A stretch of 64,000 nt of DNA from Microvirga makkahensis (GTDB lineage: Bacteria; Pseudomonadota; Alphaproteobacteria; Rhizobiales; Beijerinckiaceae), in contig NZ_WURB01000003.1 of the NCBI RefSeq assembly GCF_009830105.1, forward strand, positions 186,001 through 250,000, in the 5' to 3' direction. Shown piece after piece: positions 20,018 to 29,118 of this stretch; position 1 is the stretch's first letter; each line of letters begins with the position of its first letter. The notes under the pieces were generated by a model. The model was given only the letters and a program-made list of their open reading frames with translations, ran no database searches and had not been told where the DNA came from. The position numbers and the translations under genes are program-made.

Positions 20018-20821
20018 TTGGCCGTAAGATCGAGCGACCACTGGATCGGCACGGCCAGCGGCAAGCTCTTCGCCAAGGTGTGGGCGCCGGCCACGCAACG
20101 CGGCACAGCGGCTATCGTTCTCTTGCACGACTCCCTCGGCTGCGTCGAACTCTGGCGTGATTTCCCGGAGCGTCTCGCAAGCGCCACCCGGCGGATCGTG
20201 GTGGCATATGACCGCCTGGGCTTCGGCAGTTCGGACCCTTATCCCGGCTTCCTGCCTACGAGTTTCATTCGCGACGAGGCGACAGACTATATCCCCCTTC
20301 TGCGCGAGCAGTTGGATCTCGGCGCCCTCATCCCGTTCGGCCACAGCGTTGGTGGCGGAATGGCCGTGGCGACGGCGGCGCATCTTCCCGACATCTGCGC
20401 GGCGCTTGTGACGGAATCCGCACAAGCCTTTGTGGAGGACCGCACCCTCGCCGGCATTCCCATTGCCAAGGCAGCCTTCCAGGAACCCGGCCAGTTCGAG
20501 CGCCTTGAGCGATACCATGGGGACAAAGCCAGGTGGGTGCTCGACGCGTGGACAGAGACGTGGCTTGCGCCGTCCTTCGCGCACTGGAATCTGGACGAAG
20601 CCCTGAACCAGGTCCGTTGCCCGACCCTCGCCCTTCACGGTGATCAGGACGAGTATGGGTCGGAGCGTCATCCCGAGCGGATCGCCCGCCTCACTCCCGG
20701 CCCGGCCGACCCTGTCATCCTGTCAGGATGCGGACACGTGCCTCACCGGGAGCAGCCGGAGCGGGTGCTTCGCGAAGTGACCCTTTTCCTTAAGGGAAGC
20801 TTCACCGAGACAGGGCGCTGA
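20018..20821 (+). CDS. Alpha/beta hydrolase
   Basis: The substrate is unknown. The alpha/beta-hydrolase fold is shown by VLLHDSLG (oxyanion strand loop, near residue 38), YDRLGFGSSD, the nucleophile elbow GHSVGG with Ser about 110, ALHGDQDEYG with the acid near 210, and GCGHVPHREQPE with the catalytic His near 240. TTG 20018 has AGGGAG eleven bases upstream; an ATG at 19946 would add 24 residues without similarity to the fold. It stands alone between divergent rpsB and convergent dnaE. Confidence 0.85.
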   Translation: MAVRSSDHWIGTASGKLFAKVWAPATQRGTAAIVLLHDSLGCVELWRDFPERLASATRRIVVAYDRLGFGSSDPYPGFLPTSFIRDEATDYIPLLREQLDLGALIPFGHSVGGGMAVATAAHLPDICAALVTESAQAFVEDRTLAGIPIAKAAFQEPGQFERLERYHGDKARWVLDAWTETWLAPSFAHWNLDEALNQVRCPTLALHGDQDEYGSERHPERIARLTPGPADPVILSGCGHVPHREQPERVLREVTLFLKGSFTETGR

Positions 20822-20870
20822 TGGGCCCCGGCGTTCTGTGGATGCCTGCCTCCGAATCGACCAGTCCCGA

Positions 20871-23800
20871 TCAGTTCATCTGCACATCCACCACCCCCGG
20901 CACGGCCCGGATCGCGCCGGCAATCTGGGGAGTGGCCATGTACTTGCCGGGGAGCTTTACCTCGACCTCTCTTTCGCCATCGTCGAGAATCAACACCAGG
21001 GCGACCTCGCCTTCGCCCCTTGCCTTCAGGCGTTCATACACGCCGGAGATGGGGCGCTCGTCGCGGAGGAAGATCCGCATGCCTTTCTGGTGCTTGGCAA
21101 TAGCCTCCTCCAGCGGTTCCGCCATGCCGATGCGCGCCCTCACCTCTTCGCCCTCGACGCCCGCCTGGAGCATCAGGACCACGGCCGTGCCCGGTTCGAG
21201 CACGTCTCGCAGGCGCGCGAGCCCCTCGGAGAAGATGATGGCCTCGAACTGCCCGGTCTGATCAGAAAGGGTCAGGATACCCATCTTGTTGCCGGTCTTC
21301 GTACGGCGCTCCTGCCGGTCAAGGATCGTGGCGGCGACCTTGCCGACCGAGTTTCCGGCCTTCACCGAGCGGCAGAAATCCGCCCAGGTCTGGACCCGGA
21401 GCTTCTGCAGGAGATCGCCGTACTCGTCGAGCGGATGGCCCGAGAGGAAAAAGCCGACGGCGTCGTATTCCCGCTGCAAGCGCTCGGCCGCGGGCCAGGG
21501 CTCGTAGGGAGGGATGCGAAGCTGCACATCCGCCGAGGCCATGCCCCCGAACATATCGATCATGCCGCCATTGGCCGCCTCGTAGGATTGCTGAGCGAGA
21601 CTCATCATCGCGTCGATGGACGCGCAGGCCTTGGCCCGATCCGGCTCAAGCTCGTCGAATGCACCCGCGGCGACGAGGTTTTCGAGGGTACGCTTGTTGA
21701 GCGCCTTGGGATTGATGCGGCGTGCGAAGTCTGCGAGATCCTTGAACGGTTCGCCGCCCCTCGCCTCAACCACCGCCTCGATGGCTTGGCGGCCCACGCC
21801 TTTCACCGCGGCAAGCGCATAGAGGATGGAGCCCTTGCCTTCCCCGTCGTAGACCACGTCGAACACCACGCCCGAGCGGTTGATGGACGGCGGCACTACC
21901 TTGAAGCCGAGGCGTTGCGCCTCGCGACGGAATTCGGAGAGCTTGTCGGTGTTGTCGAGATCGAGCGTCATGGACGCCGCCAGGAACTCCACCGGGAAGT
22001 TCGCCTTGAGATAGGCTGTCTGGAAAGCGACGAGGGCGTAAGCCGCGGCGTGGCTCTTGTTGAAGCCGTAATCCGCGAACTTGGCGAGCAGGTCGAAGAT
22101 CTCGTTGGCCTTCGCCTTGTCGAGACCGCCCTTGGCCGCGCCGGACACGAAGCGCTCGCGCTGCGCGTCCATTTCGGCCTTGATCTTCTTACCCATGGCG
22201 CGGCGCAGAAGGTCGGCGTCGCCGAGCGAATAGCCCGCGAGGACCTTCGCGACCTCCATCACCTGCTCCTGGTAGACGATGATGCCGAAGGTCTCGCGCA
22301 GGATCGGCTCCAGCTTGTCGTGCGGGTACCAGTCCTTCTTGTTGTGCTCGTCCTTGCCGAGCTTTCGTGCGCAATAGACCGGGATGTTCGCCATCGGGCC
22401 TGGACGGTAGAGCGCAACGAGGGCGATGATGTCCTCGAAGCGGTCGGTCTCCATCTCCACGAGCGCTTTTCGCATGCCCGCCGATTCCACCTGGAATACG
22501 CCGACCGTCTCGCCGCGCCGAAGCATCTCGTAGGTCTTGCGATCGTCGAGCGGCAAGGCCGACAGATCAATATGGATGTTCTTGCGCTTGATGAGATCGA
22601 CCGCCGTACGCAGGACGGTGAGCGTTTTCAGGCCGAGAAAGTCGAACTTCACGAGGCCCGCCTGTTCGACCCACTTCATGTTGAACTGGGTCACGCGCAT
22701 GCCGGTTTTCGGGTCTCGGTAGAGCGGCACCAGTTCCTGGAGCGGACGGTCGCCGATCACGACACCCGCAGCATGTGTCGATGCGTGGCGATGCAGGCCT
22801 TCGAGCTTCTGCGCGATGTCGAGCATGCGCTTGACGACAGGCTCCTCCTCGATAGCAGCCTGCAGCTTTGGCTCGCCCTCGATGGCCTGTGCCAGCGTCA
22901 CCGGATTGGCCGGATTCTGCGGCACGAGCTTGGTGAGCTTGTCCACCTGGCCGTAAGGCATTTCGAGCACACGGCCCACGTCGCGCATCACGCCGCGCGC
23001 CAGCAGCGTACCGAAGGTGATGATCTGCGCGACCTGCTCCTCGCCATAGCGCTTCTGCACGTATTCGATCACGCGCTCGCGGCCTTCCACGCAGAAGTCG
23101 ATATCGAAGTCGGGCATCGAGACGCGTTCGGGATTGAGAAAGCGTTCGAAGAGCAAGGTAAAACGCAGCGGATCCAGGTCGGTGATCGTGAGCGCGTAGG
23201 CGACGAGCGAGCCCGCGCCCGAGCCGCGCCCCGGGCCGACCGGGATGTCGTGCTGCTTGGCCCATTTGATGAAGTCCGACACAATCAGGAAGTAGCCGGG
23301 GAACTTCATCTTGCGGATAATGCCAATCTCGAACGCAAGGCGGTCGTGATAATCCTGCTCTGTCAGGCCCGGTGCGGGTCCGTGCGCGGCCAGTCGCCGG
23401 GCGAGCCCTTCCTCCGCCTGGCGCTGCAGCTCCTCGCCTTCGTCGAGCGCGGCGGCATCAGGACCGGTGCCGAAATTCGGCAGGATGGGCTTGCGGGTTC
23501 TCACGCGCGTCGAGCAGCGCATGGCGATCTCGACCGTGGAATTGAGCGCATCCGGCAGATCGGAGAACAGCTCCATCATCTGCCGGCGGGTCTTGAAGTA
23601 GTGCTCTGGAGAGAGGCGACGGCGGTTGTCGTTGGAGACGATTTGGCCTTCCGCGATGGCGAGAAGCGCGTCGTGCGCCTCGTAATCCTTAGGCGAGGAG
23701 AAGAACGGCTCGTTGGCGGCCACGATGGGAAGGCCGTTGCGGTCAGCGAGCGCGATCAGCTCGCCCTCCACCATACGCTCCTCATCGAGGCCGTGGCGCT

Positions 23801-24344
23801 GGATCTCCACATAGAGCTGGTGCCCGAATGCATCCTTGAGAATGTCGAGGCGCGCCTGCGCGAGTTCCTGACGCCCGCCGTTGCGCAAGGCGGAATCGAG
23901 CGGACCGCTAAAGCCGCCGGTCAGGGCAATAAGACCCTCGCTGTGCGTCGCGAGGATGGGCGCGACGACGCGCGGCGACTCGCCGAGCGGCACGCCGAAA
24001 TAGGCATGGCTCACGAGTCGCATGAGGTTGCGATAGCCTTCCTCCGTCTGCGCGAGCAGCACAATATTGGCGGGCTGGGGCACCACGCGCGCGATCGGAT
24101 CCGCCTCCTCGAAGCAGACGGAGAGCTGGACACCCGCGATGGGTTGAATGCCGGAACCGGCCATCTTCTCGGAGAATTCGAGAGCGCCGAAGAGATTGTT
24201 GGTGTCCGTGAGTGCCAGCGCGGGCTGCTTGTCGGCAATGGCCAGCTTCGCCAGCTGGGCGACCTTCAGTGCCCCCTCGAGCAGTGAATACGAGGAGTGC
24301 ATGTGCAGATGGACGAAACCGATATCCTGGAGAATGCGTGCCAT
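20871..24344 (-). CDS. dnaE: DNA polymerase III subunit alpha
   Basis: DnaE is the replicative polymerase. The 1157-residue protein has an N-terminal PHP domain (FVHLHMHSSYSLLEGA, about 10-25), the catalytic Asp motif PDFDIDFCVEGRE near 410, thumb and fingers to about 800, helix-hairpin-helix DNA binding near 830 (AVKGVGRQAIE), and a C-terminal OB fold (VAATILDRQERRTKTG, about 1000). The gene is convergent with the hydrolase. Upstream lie a small membrane peptide gene and an SOS box on the same strand. Confidence 0.97.
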   Translation of the reverse strand: MARILQDIGFVHLHMHSSYSLLEGALKVAQLAKLAIADKQPALALTDTNNLFGALEFSEKMAGSGIQPIAGVQLSVCFEEADPIARVVPQPANIVLLAQTEEGYRNLMRLVSHAYFGVPLGESPRVVAPILATHSEGLIALTGGFSGPLDSALRNGGRQELAQARLDILKDAFGHQLYVEIQRHGLDEERMVEGELIALADRNGLPIVAANEPFFSSPKDYEAHDALLAIAEGQIVSNDNRRRLSPEHYFKTRRQMMELFSDLPDALNSTVEIAMRCSTRVRTRKPILPNFGTGPDAAALDEGEELQRQAEEGLARRLAAHGPAPGLTEQDYHDRLAFEIGIIRKMKFPGYFLIVSDFIKWAKQHDIPVGPGRGSGAGSLVAYALTITDLDPLRFTLLFERFLNPERVSMPDFDIDFCVEGRERVIEYVQKRYGEEQVAQIITFGTLLARGVMRDVGRVLEMPYGQVDKLTKLVPQNPANPVTLAQAIEGEPKLQAAIEEEPVVKRMLDIAQKLEGLHRHASTHAAGVVIGDRPLQELVPLYRDPKTGMRVTQFNMKWVEQAGLVKFDFLGLKTLTVLRTAVDLIKRKNIHIDLSALPLDDRKTYEMLRRGETVGVFQVESAGMRKALVEMETDRFEDIIALVALYRPGPMANIPVYCARKLGKDEHNKKDWYPHDKLEPILRETFGIIVYQEQVMEVAKVLAGYSLGDADLLRRAMGKKIKAEMDAQRERFVSGAAKGGLDKAKANEIFDLLAKFADYGFNKSHAAAYALVAFQTAYLKANFPVEFLAASMTLDLDNTDKLSEFRREAQRLGFKVVPPSINRSGVVFDVVYDGEGKGSILYALAAVKGVGRQAIEAVVEARGGEPFKDLADFARRINPKALNKRTLENLVAAGAFDELEPDRAKACASIDAMMSLAQQSYEAANGGMIDMFGGMASADVQLRIPPYEPWPAAERLQREYDAVGFFLSGHPLDEYGDLLQKLRVQTWADFCRSVKAGNSVGKVAATILDRQERRTKTGNKMGILTLSDQTGQFEAIIFSEGLARLRDVLEPGTAVVLMLQAGVEGEEVRARIGMAEPLEEAIAKHQKGMRIFLRDERPISGVYERLKARGEGEVALVLILDDGEREVEVKLPGKYMATPQIAGAIRAVPGVVDVQMN

Positions 24345-24478
24345 GAAACTCTACTCAACGAACGGCACGCATAGTGGCACGATTCTTGGCAGGAAACCCT
24401 TAAGCGGGCCAGGTGAGGACTAGCTTCCTGTGAATCCCGCTCTCTGTGAATTGTGGGGACAGGTGTGGATTGCGCGTA

Positions 24479-24580
24479 TCAGGCCATAGGCGCGAGGACC
24501 AGAGCCCAGATTGCCACGGCCGATCCGAACACGAAGAGAGAAGTGATTTCAGCGGCGGTTTCGATGATGATGCGAAGCAT
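24479..24580 (-). CDS. 33-residue single-pass membrane peptide, probably SOS-induced
   Basis: This gene is too short for ordinary gene calling. It has ATG at 24580 preceded by AGGAG with seven-base spacing, and TGA at 24479. The product begins MLRIIIETAAEITSL, and residues 12-30 form one hydrophobic helix with Trp in the middle; little lies outside the membrane. A perfect GTTC-N7-GTTC LexA box sits 34 bases before the start. The Caulobacter SOS peptide SidA (29 residues, inner membrane, blocks division through FtsW) has the same size, topology and control. Similarity of function is inference from design, not from aligned sequence. Confidence 0.65.
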   Translation of the reverse strand: MLRIIIETAAEITSLFVFGSAVAIWALVLAPMA

Positions 24581-24606
24581 GTCTGATCTCCTGTTCTCGA
24601 TGTGTT

Positions 24607-24636
24607 CATTTATGTTCGTCGAACGTTCTATGTAAA
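24607..24636 (-). promoter_or_regulatory. LexA (SOS) box inside a promoter for the small peptide and perhaps dnaE
   Basis: The plus strand at 24614-24628 reads GTTC, seven bases, GTTC, which is the alphaproteobacterial LexA operator consensus. On the minus strand a TTTACA -35-like element is at 24631-24636 and a CATAAA -10-like element at 24609-24614, 16 bases apart, so LexA bound here would cover the polymerase site. The downstream genes on this strand are the 33-residue peptide and dnaE. Confidence 0.75.
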
Positions 24637-24952
24637 GTATACGCAGAGGCACCTGTGGAGAGACGGTGAATCGATCCTTAAGCCCGAGCGGGAATCGCGC
24701 CGTCTTTTGTCACGGCGTCTCGTTCCGTGAAGCGCGGCGCTTCATGCAGTGTGGGTCACAGGCAACAGGGCCGGCAGTGACGTGAGAATGTGGGGTGATG
24801 ACGCTCCGTCCACCCTCGTGGCAGGACCTGTCCGGGTCATCCACGGCTTTGAACCGCCGCACCGATCAAGATGTGGATCCCCGGCGCGATGCCGGGGCCT
24901 GATCCCGGTCATCCCGGCCAGAAGCGCTCATCGCAGGGGATCGGAGAACGGT
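24637..24952. other. Gap with no gene seen, containing a GC palindrome
   Basis: This is 316 bases between the SOS promoter and the lolD stop. No supported open reading frame, tRNA or terminator was found. At 24879-24897 arms CCCCGGC and GCCGGGG flank five bases; this matches the dispersed palindrome family at 4837, 28715 and 44195. Confidence 0.5.
24879..24897. repeat. GC-rich palindrome of a dispersed intergenic family
   Basis: CCCCGGC and GCCGGGG form a seven-base stem around GCGAT. Adjacent bases repeat CCCGG motifs, as in the other copies. Confidence 0.5.
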
Positions 24953-25648
24953 TTACGGCAGTTGGACGATCAACCCGTCGCGAATGGTGACGCGCCGGTC
25001 CATCCGCGCGGCAAGATCCATATTGTGCGTAGCGATCAGCGCGGCGAGACGGGAGGCGCGCACGATGGCCACCAGTGTCTGGAAGACGCGGTCGGCGGTG
25101 TGCGGATCGAGATTGCCAGTGGGCTCGTCCGCTAGCAGCAGGCGCGGCGCATTGGCGACAGCGCGAGCGATGGCCACACGCTGCTGCTCGCCACCCGAGA
25201 GCTCCCCGGGCCGGTGCTTGAGGCGCTTGCCGAGTCCAAGGAAGGTTAGGAGCTGGCTGGCCCTGTTCTCCGCCTCGCCCTTCGGCAGGCCGCGAATGAG
25301 CTGAGGAATCACCACGTTCTCGAGCGCGGACAGTTCCGGCAGCAGGTGGTGGAACTGATAGACGAAACCCAGCTCCTCGCGACGGACGCGCGTGCGATCC
25401 TTGTCGCCCATGTGCGAGGTCGGCTTGCCGCCTACATAGACCTCGCCGCCGTCAGGCTTCTCCAGAAGGCCCGCGACGTGCAGCAGCGTGGATTTGCCGG
25501 TGCCGGACGGCGCGATGAGGGCCACGATCTCTCCCGGCCAGATCGCGAGTTCTGCCCCGCGCAGCACCTCCAGGAAGGTGTCACCCTGGGGGTAGCGACG
25601 CACGACCTGAGAAAGGTGAAGGGCGGGCTGGGTTTGTCCGGACGCCAT
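24953..25648 (-). CDS. lolD: Lipoprotein-releasing ABC transporter, ATP-binding protein LolD
   Basis: LolD powers release of outer-membrane lipoproteins from the inner membrane. With ATG 25648 the protein has 231 residues: Walker [10 protein letters not shown] at 46-54 (Ala replaces the first Gly), signature [14 protein letters not shown] near 150, Walker [13 protein letters not shown] near 172, and the H-loop ATHNMDLA near 212. It begins close to the stop of the permease gene, so the two are one operon. A TTG two codons upstream is an alternative start. Confidence 0.93.
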   Translation of the reverse strand: MASGQTQPALHLSQVVRRYPQGDTFLEVLRGAELAIWPGEIVALIAPSGTGKSTLLHVAGLLEKPDGGEVYVGGKPTSHMGDKDRTRVRREELGFVYQFHHLLPELSALENVVIPQLIRGLPKGEAENRASQLLTFLGLGKRLKHRPGELSGGEQQRVAIARAVANAPRLLLADEPTGNLDPHTADRVFQTLVAIVRASRLAALIATHNMDLAARMDRRVTIRDGLIVQLP

Positions 25649-25650
25649 GA

Positions 25651-26925
25651 TCAACCGTAACGCAACGCTTCGACAGGATCGAGCTTCGCGGCCCGCCAGG
25701 AGGGATAGAGGGTCGCAAGCAGGGACAGAACCATCGCCATGATGAGGATGGTCGCGACCTCGGTCGGATTCACGTCAGCCGGCAGACGGCTGAGGAAGTA
25801 CAGCTCCGCCGGGAAGAGATTCGTATTCGTGAGTCGGGAGATCAAATCTCGGATGTGCTCGACATTGAGCGCCAGCAGAAGCCCGAGTCCGAAGCCCGCG
25901 ATGGTGCCGACGATGCCGATGGATGCGCCGGTGATGAGAAAGATGCGCATCACCGCGCCGCGCGTCGCGCCCATGGTGCGCAGGATCGCGATGTCGCTTG
26001 ATTTGTCCTTCACGAGCATGATGAGGCCGGAGATGATGTTGAGCGCCGCCACCAGAACGATGAGCGTGAGGATGAGGAACATCACATTGCGCTCCACCTC
26101 GAGCGCTCCGAAGAACGTGCGGTTGCGCTGCCGCCAATCGGTCATGAGGATCGGCCTGCCTGCTGCCTCCTCGATGGCCGCGCGGGCCTGATCCACTCGG
26201 TCGGCATCGTTGAGATAGACCTCGATCAGCTGCACGTCGCCCTGGCGGTTGAAATAGTTCTGCGCTTCGGTGAGAGGCATGAAGACGAAGGTGGAATCGA
26301 ACTCCGACATGCCGATTTCGAACACCGCCTTGACCGGATAGCCCTTCACGCGAGGGGCCGTGCCGAAGGGCGTCGCCGCCCCTCGCGGTGTGATGAGGGT
26401 CAGCGTATCCCCCGCCTGGATCGAGAGGGCCTCGGCCAAGCGTCGGCCGATGGCGACGCCCTCGCCCTCATCGAAGTTATCCAGGGATCCCTGGCGAAGA
26501 TTACCTGCGATATGCTCGATCTGGCGCAGATCATTGGAGCGAATGCCGCGCACGAGAACGCCGCTGCCGTTGTATTGTGAGGAGCCGAAAGCTTGACCTT
26601 CCACCAATGGGATCGCCCGCCTGACGCCCGGGACGGCGGCGATGCGCGCGGCGACCTCTGGGTAATCGGTGAGCGGGCTCTCGATGGGCGCCACGAAGAT
26701 GTGGCCGTTGATGCCCACGATCTTGTCGAGCAGTTCCTTTCGGAAGCCGTTCATGACCGAGAGCACCACGATGAGCGTGGCGACGCCCAGCATGATGCCC
26801 AGGAACGAGAATCCCGCGATGACCGATACGAATCCTTCCCGCCGCCGCGTGCGCAGATAACGCCCCGCGAGCATCCACTCGAAGAGCGAGAAAGGCTTGG
26901 TCCCGGTCGGTGATTCTTTGGCCAT
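25651..26925 (-). CDS. lolC: Lipoprotein-releasing ABC transporter permease LolC/LolE
   Basis: The inner-membrane permease extracts lipoproteins for LolA. The 424-residue protein has one N-terminal membrane helix (about 33-58), a periplasmic MacB-like domain (about 60-280), and three C-terminal helices (about 285-420) ending [17 protein letters not shown]. Only one permease gene is present beside lolD, as in many alphaproteobacteria where a single LolC/E-type protein forms a homodimer. It follows proS after five bases. Confidence 0.93.
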   Translation of the reverse strand: MAKESPTGTKPFSLFEWMLAGRYLRTRRREGFVSVIAGFSFLGIMLGVATLIVVLSVMNGFRKELLDKIVGINGHIFVAPIESPLTDYPEVAARIAAVPGVRRAIPLVEGQAFGSSQYNGSGVLVRGIRSNDLRQIEHIAGNLRQGSLDNFDEGEGVAIGRRLAEALSIQAGDTLTLITPRGAATPFGTAPRVKGYPVKAVFEIGMSEFDSTFVFMPLTEAQNYFNRQGDVQLIEVYLNDADRVDQARAAIEEAAGRPILMTDWRQRNRTFFGALEVERNVMFLILTLIVLVAALNIISGLIMLVKDKSSDIAILRTMGATRGAVMRIFLITGASIGIVGTIAGFGLGLLLALNVEHIRDLISRLTNTNLFPAELYFLSRLPADVNPTEVATILIMAMVLSLLATLYPSWRAAKLDPVEALRYG

Positions 26926-26930
26926 GAGGC

Positions 26931-28259
26931 TTATTTATGCGCCGTGAGCCGTGAGACCACACCGTCGACCGACAAAAGCTCACGTGCACCGGTGGCGCGG
27001 TTCTTCAACTCTACCTTGCCCTCAGCAAGGCTCTTCGGCCCGATCAGTACCTGCCACGGCACACCGATGAGATCCGCGGTGGCGAACTTCCCGCCTGGCC
27101 GCTCGTCCCGGTCGTCGTAGAGCACGTCGCAGCCAGCGGCGGAGAGCTCACGGTACAGCCGCTCGCTTGCCGCGTCGGTGCCGGCATCCCCCACCTTGAG
27201 GTTGAGGAGCGCGACGTCAAACGGAGCCACGGATTCCGGCCAGATGATGCCGTTCTCGTCGTGGCTCGCCTCGATGATGGCAGCGATCAGGCGGCTCGGG
27301 CCGATGCCGTAGGAGCCCATATGGACCGGCCTCTCCTGCCCGTCGGGCCCCATGACCTTCGCTCCCATGGGCTCGGAATACTTGGTACCGAAATAGAAGA
27401 TGTGGCCCACCTCGATGCCGCGCGCGGACATCTTTTTGTCATCAGGGACGCCATCGAAGGCGGCCGTGTCGTGCATCTCGGAGGTGGCGGCATAGAGCGA
27501 CGTCCACTTGTCGACGGTACCCTGCAGGCTGGAAACGTCGTCGAAATCCGTATCCGCCGGCGGGATCTCGTAGTCGAGATAGTCCGAGTGGCAGAACACC
27601 TCGCTCTCGCCGGTGGAGGCGAGAATGATGAACTCGTGGCTCAAGTTGCCGCCGATAGGGCCGGTATCGGCACGCATCGGGATCGCCTTCAGGCCCAGGC
27701 GGGCGAAGGTGCGAAGATAGGCCACGAACATCTTGTTGTAGGAATGAACCGCGCCGGCCTGATCCAGATCGAATGAATAGGCGTCCTTCATCAGGAACTC
27801 GCGGGAACGCATGACGCCGAAGCGTGGGCGCATCTCGTCCCGGAACTTCCACTGGATATGGTAGAGGTTCAGGGGCAGGTCCTTGTAGGAGCGCACGTAG
27901 CCCCGGAAGATCTCGGTGATCATCTCCTCATTGGTGGGACCGAAGAGCATCTCGCGCTCGTGCCGGTCCTGGATGCGCAGCATCTCCTTGCCATAGGCAT
28001 CGTAGCGGCCCGATTCCCGCCAGAGATCGGCCGACTGGATCGTCGGCATCAGGAGCTCGATGGCCCCGGAGCGATTCTGCTCCTCGCGGACGATGGCGCT
28101 GACCTTGTTGAGCACCCTCAGGCCCAGCGGCAGCCAAGCATAGATGCCCGCCGCCTCCTGACGGATCATCCCGGCGCGCAGCATCAGGCGATGGGAGACG
28201 ATCTCCGCCTCTTTCGGCGTCTCGCGGAGAATGGGGAGAAAATAGCGGCTCAAACGCAT
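26931..28259 (-). CDS. proS: Proline-tRNA ligase (short alphaproteobacterial type)
   Basis: ProS charges tRNA-Pro. The 442-residue protein is much shorter than the E. coli enzyme (about 570) because it lacks the editing insertion domain, a known feature of alphaproteobacterial ProS. Class II motifs are present: motif 1 around [16 protein letters not shown], motif 2 [31 protein letters not shown] (positions about 138-168), motif 3 [14 protein letters not shown] (about 315). The anticodon-binding domain follows from about 345. Confidence 0.96.
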   Translation of the reverse strand: MRLSRYFLPILRETPKEAEIVSHRLMLRAGMIRQEAAGIYAWLPLGLRVLNKVSAIVREEQNRSGAIELLMPTIQSADLWRESGRYDAYGKEMLRIQDRHEREMLFGPTNEEMITEIFRGYVRSYKDLPLNLYHIQWKFRDEMRPRFGVMRSREFLMKDAYSFDLDQAGAVHSYNKMFVAYLRTFARLGLKAIPMRADTGPIGGNLSHEFIILASTGESEVFCHSDYLDYEIPPADTDFDDVSSLQGTVDKWTSLYAATSEMHDTAAFDGVPDDKKMSARGIEVGHIFYFGTKYSEPMGAKVMGPDGQERPVHMGSYGIGPSRLIAAIIEASHDENGIIWPESVAPFDVALLNLKVGDAGTDAASERLYRELSAAGCDVLYDDRDERPGGKFATADLIGVPWQVLIGPKSLAEGKVELKNRATGARELLSVDGVVSRLTAHK

Positions 28260-28439
28260 AGGACGCCTTCAGTCTCGTTCAGGAATGGATCAGTGAGTCA
28301 CGACTCGTTTCCAGCACACAACACAGGCGACGGTGAAAAGACAAGCTGCCTTCCCGCTCCGAGGCGTGCGACGGAATGGATTAGACGAAAGATCAATACA
28401 ATAAGTGCCGTAAAATGCATCAGGCCCTGCCCAAAAATA

Positions 28440-28468
28440 GTGACACCGTTCGGGAAGCCAACTATAAA
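28440..28468 (+). promoter_or_regulatory. Strong sigma70-type promoter upstream of a candidate small RNA
   Basis: GTGACA (28440-28445, five of six consensus bases) and TATAAA (28463-28468, five of six) are 17 bases apart. No coding gene begins downstream on this strand before a perfect intrinsic terminator at 28607. Transcription should start near 28475. Confidence 0.6.
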
Positions 28469-28474
28469 ACGATT

Positions 28475-28634
28475 GCTAACGTCTCAGACCTTCAAACAGG
28501 CAGAGGCTGCGGTCCGAGTTTCGGGAGGAACGCGATCCCCAAGCGCTGAGCGAGGCGCGGGTGCTAGAAAGCCAGGATCAAAACAACGCCACAACAAGGC
28601 ATTTCAGCAAGGCGAAAGCCTTGCTTTTTCTTTT
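28475..28634 (+). ncRNA. Candidate small RNA, about 155-160 nt
   Basis: A near-consensus promoter ends at 28468 and an intrinsic terminator closes the unit: GCAAGGC pairs with GCCTTGC around GAAA (28607-28624) and is followed by TTTTTCTTTT. No open reading frame with a ribosome site lies between. The interior can form GC-rich hairpins (around 28512-28560). I do not recognise the family: the SRP RNA apical motif and tmRNA ends are absent. The size would suit 6S RNA but I cannot show its secondary structure by eye. Confidence 0.5.
28607..28634 (+). terminator. Intrinsic terminator of the candidate small RNA
   Basis: A seven-base stem GCAAGGC/GCCTTGC with a GAAA loop is followed by a ten-base pyrimidine run with eight or more T. 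It is plus-strand, while both flanking genes are on the minus strand, so it does not belong to either. Confidence 0.75.
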
Positions 28635-28714
28635 CTTCCCGGGGCTTTTCGCGTTCTCCCCCCACCTCTTGTCCCAGCTATCGCGCCTTCATGGCTGAAC
28701 GGAAACACGGACGA

Positions 28715-28730
28715 CCGGGGCCAAGCCCGG
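28715..28730. repeat. GC-rich palindrome of a dispersed intergenic family
   Basis: CCGGG and CCCGG flank a short loop, followed by ACATGG. It resembles the other copies (4837, 24879, 44195). It lies just past the small RNA terminator and before the DUF1467 stop. Confidence 0.4.
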
Positions 28731-28772
28731 ACATGGCGATGGAGTTTCGCAAGATCGTCCCCGATCGGGCCC

Positions 28773-28997
28773 TCAAAGTCCCGCCAGCGGAAATACGGCC
28801 GCCACGAGAACCAGAACGACGGCTGACACCAGGCTCGTCCAGATCGCCTTTTCCTGGAGTCCATGGGCCGCCGGAGCTCCCGGCTCGGTGCCGGCCACGA
28901 CTTCTCCGCTATCTGCTTGGCTTCGGACTCCGAATGGAAGAATCGCAAAGAGAAGGATCCACCAGATCACGAAATAGAGGGCGAGGCCTCCGCTCAC
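28773..28997 (-). CDS. DUF1467 family small membrane protein
   Basis: The function is unknown; the family is restricted to alphaproteobacteria and commonly lies between mce and proS, as here. From GTG 28997 the protein has 74 residues with two membrane helices and the family motif ALYFVIWWILLFAILPFGVRSQ followed by SGEVVAGTEPGAPA. The frame stays open upstream to a TTG at 29132 inside the end of the epimerase gene, adding a further hydrophobic stretch (AVVAVISAVGIAIVV) that is not typical of the family. No good ribosome site identifies either start. Confidence 0.75.
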   Translation of the reverse strand: MSGGLALYFVIWWILLFAILPFGVRSQADSGEVVAGTEPGAPAAHGLQEKAIWTSLVSAVVLVLVAAVFPLAGL

Positions 28998-29118
28998 CCG
29001 CAGATCGAAACCATTGACGACGATCGCAATACCGACAGCGGAAATGACGGCCACGACGGCCAGGGTCGACCAGAGCGAAGACGCAAGGATTTTTACAAGC
29101 TTTGTCAACAGCTTATCC

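Noticed and set aside
20838..24287. An open frame of about 1149 codons on the plus strand opposite dnaE
   Set aside because: It is the antisense of dnaE in a high-GC genome, rich in Arg, His, Leu and Asp, with no domain.
24400..24609. A 69-codon minus-strand frame before dnaE
   Set aside because: It overlaps the better-supported 33-residue frame, lacks a ribosome site and has Ser- and Pro-rich random composition.
28475..28634. SRP RNA or tmRNA identity for the candidate small RNA
   Set aside because: The conserved SRP apical loop and the tRNA-like ends of tmRNA are missing.
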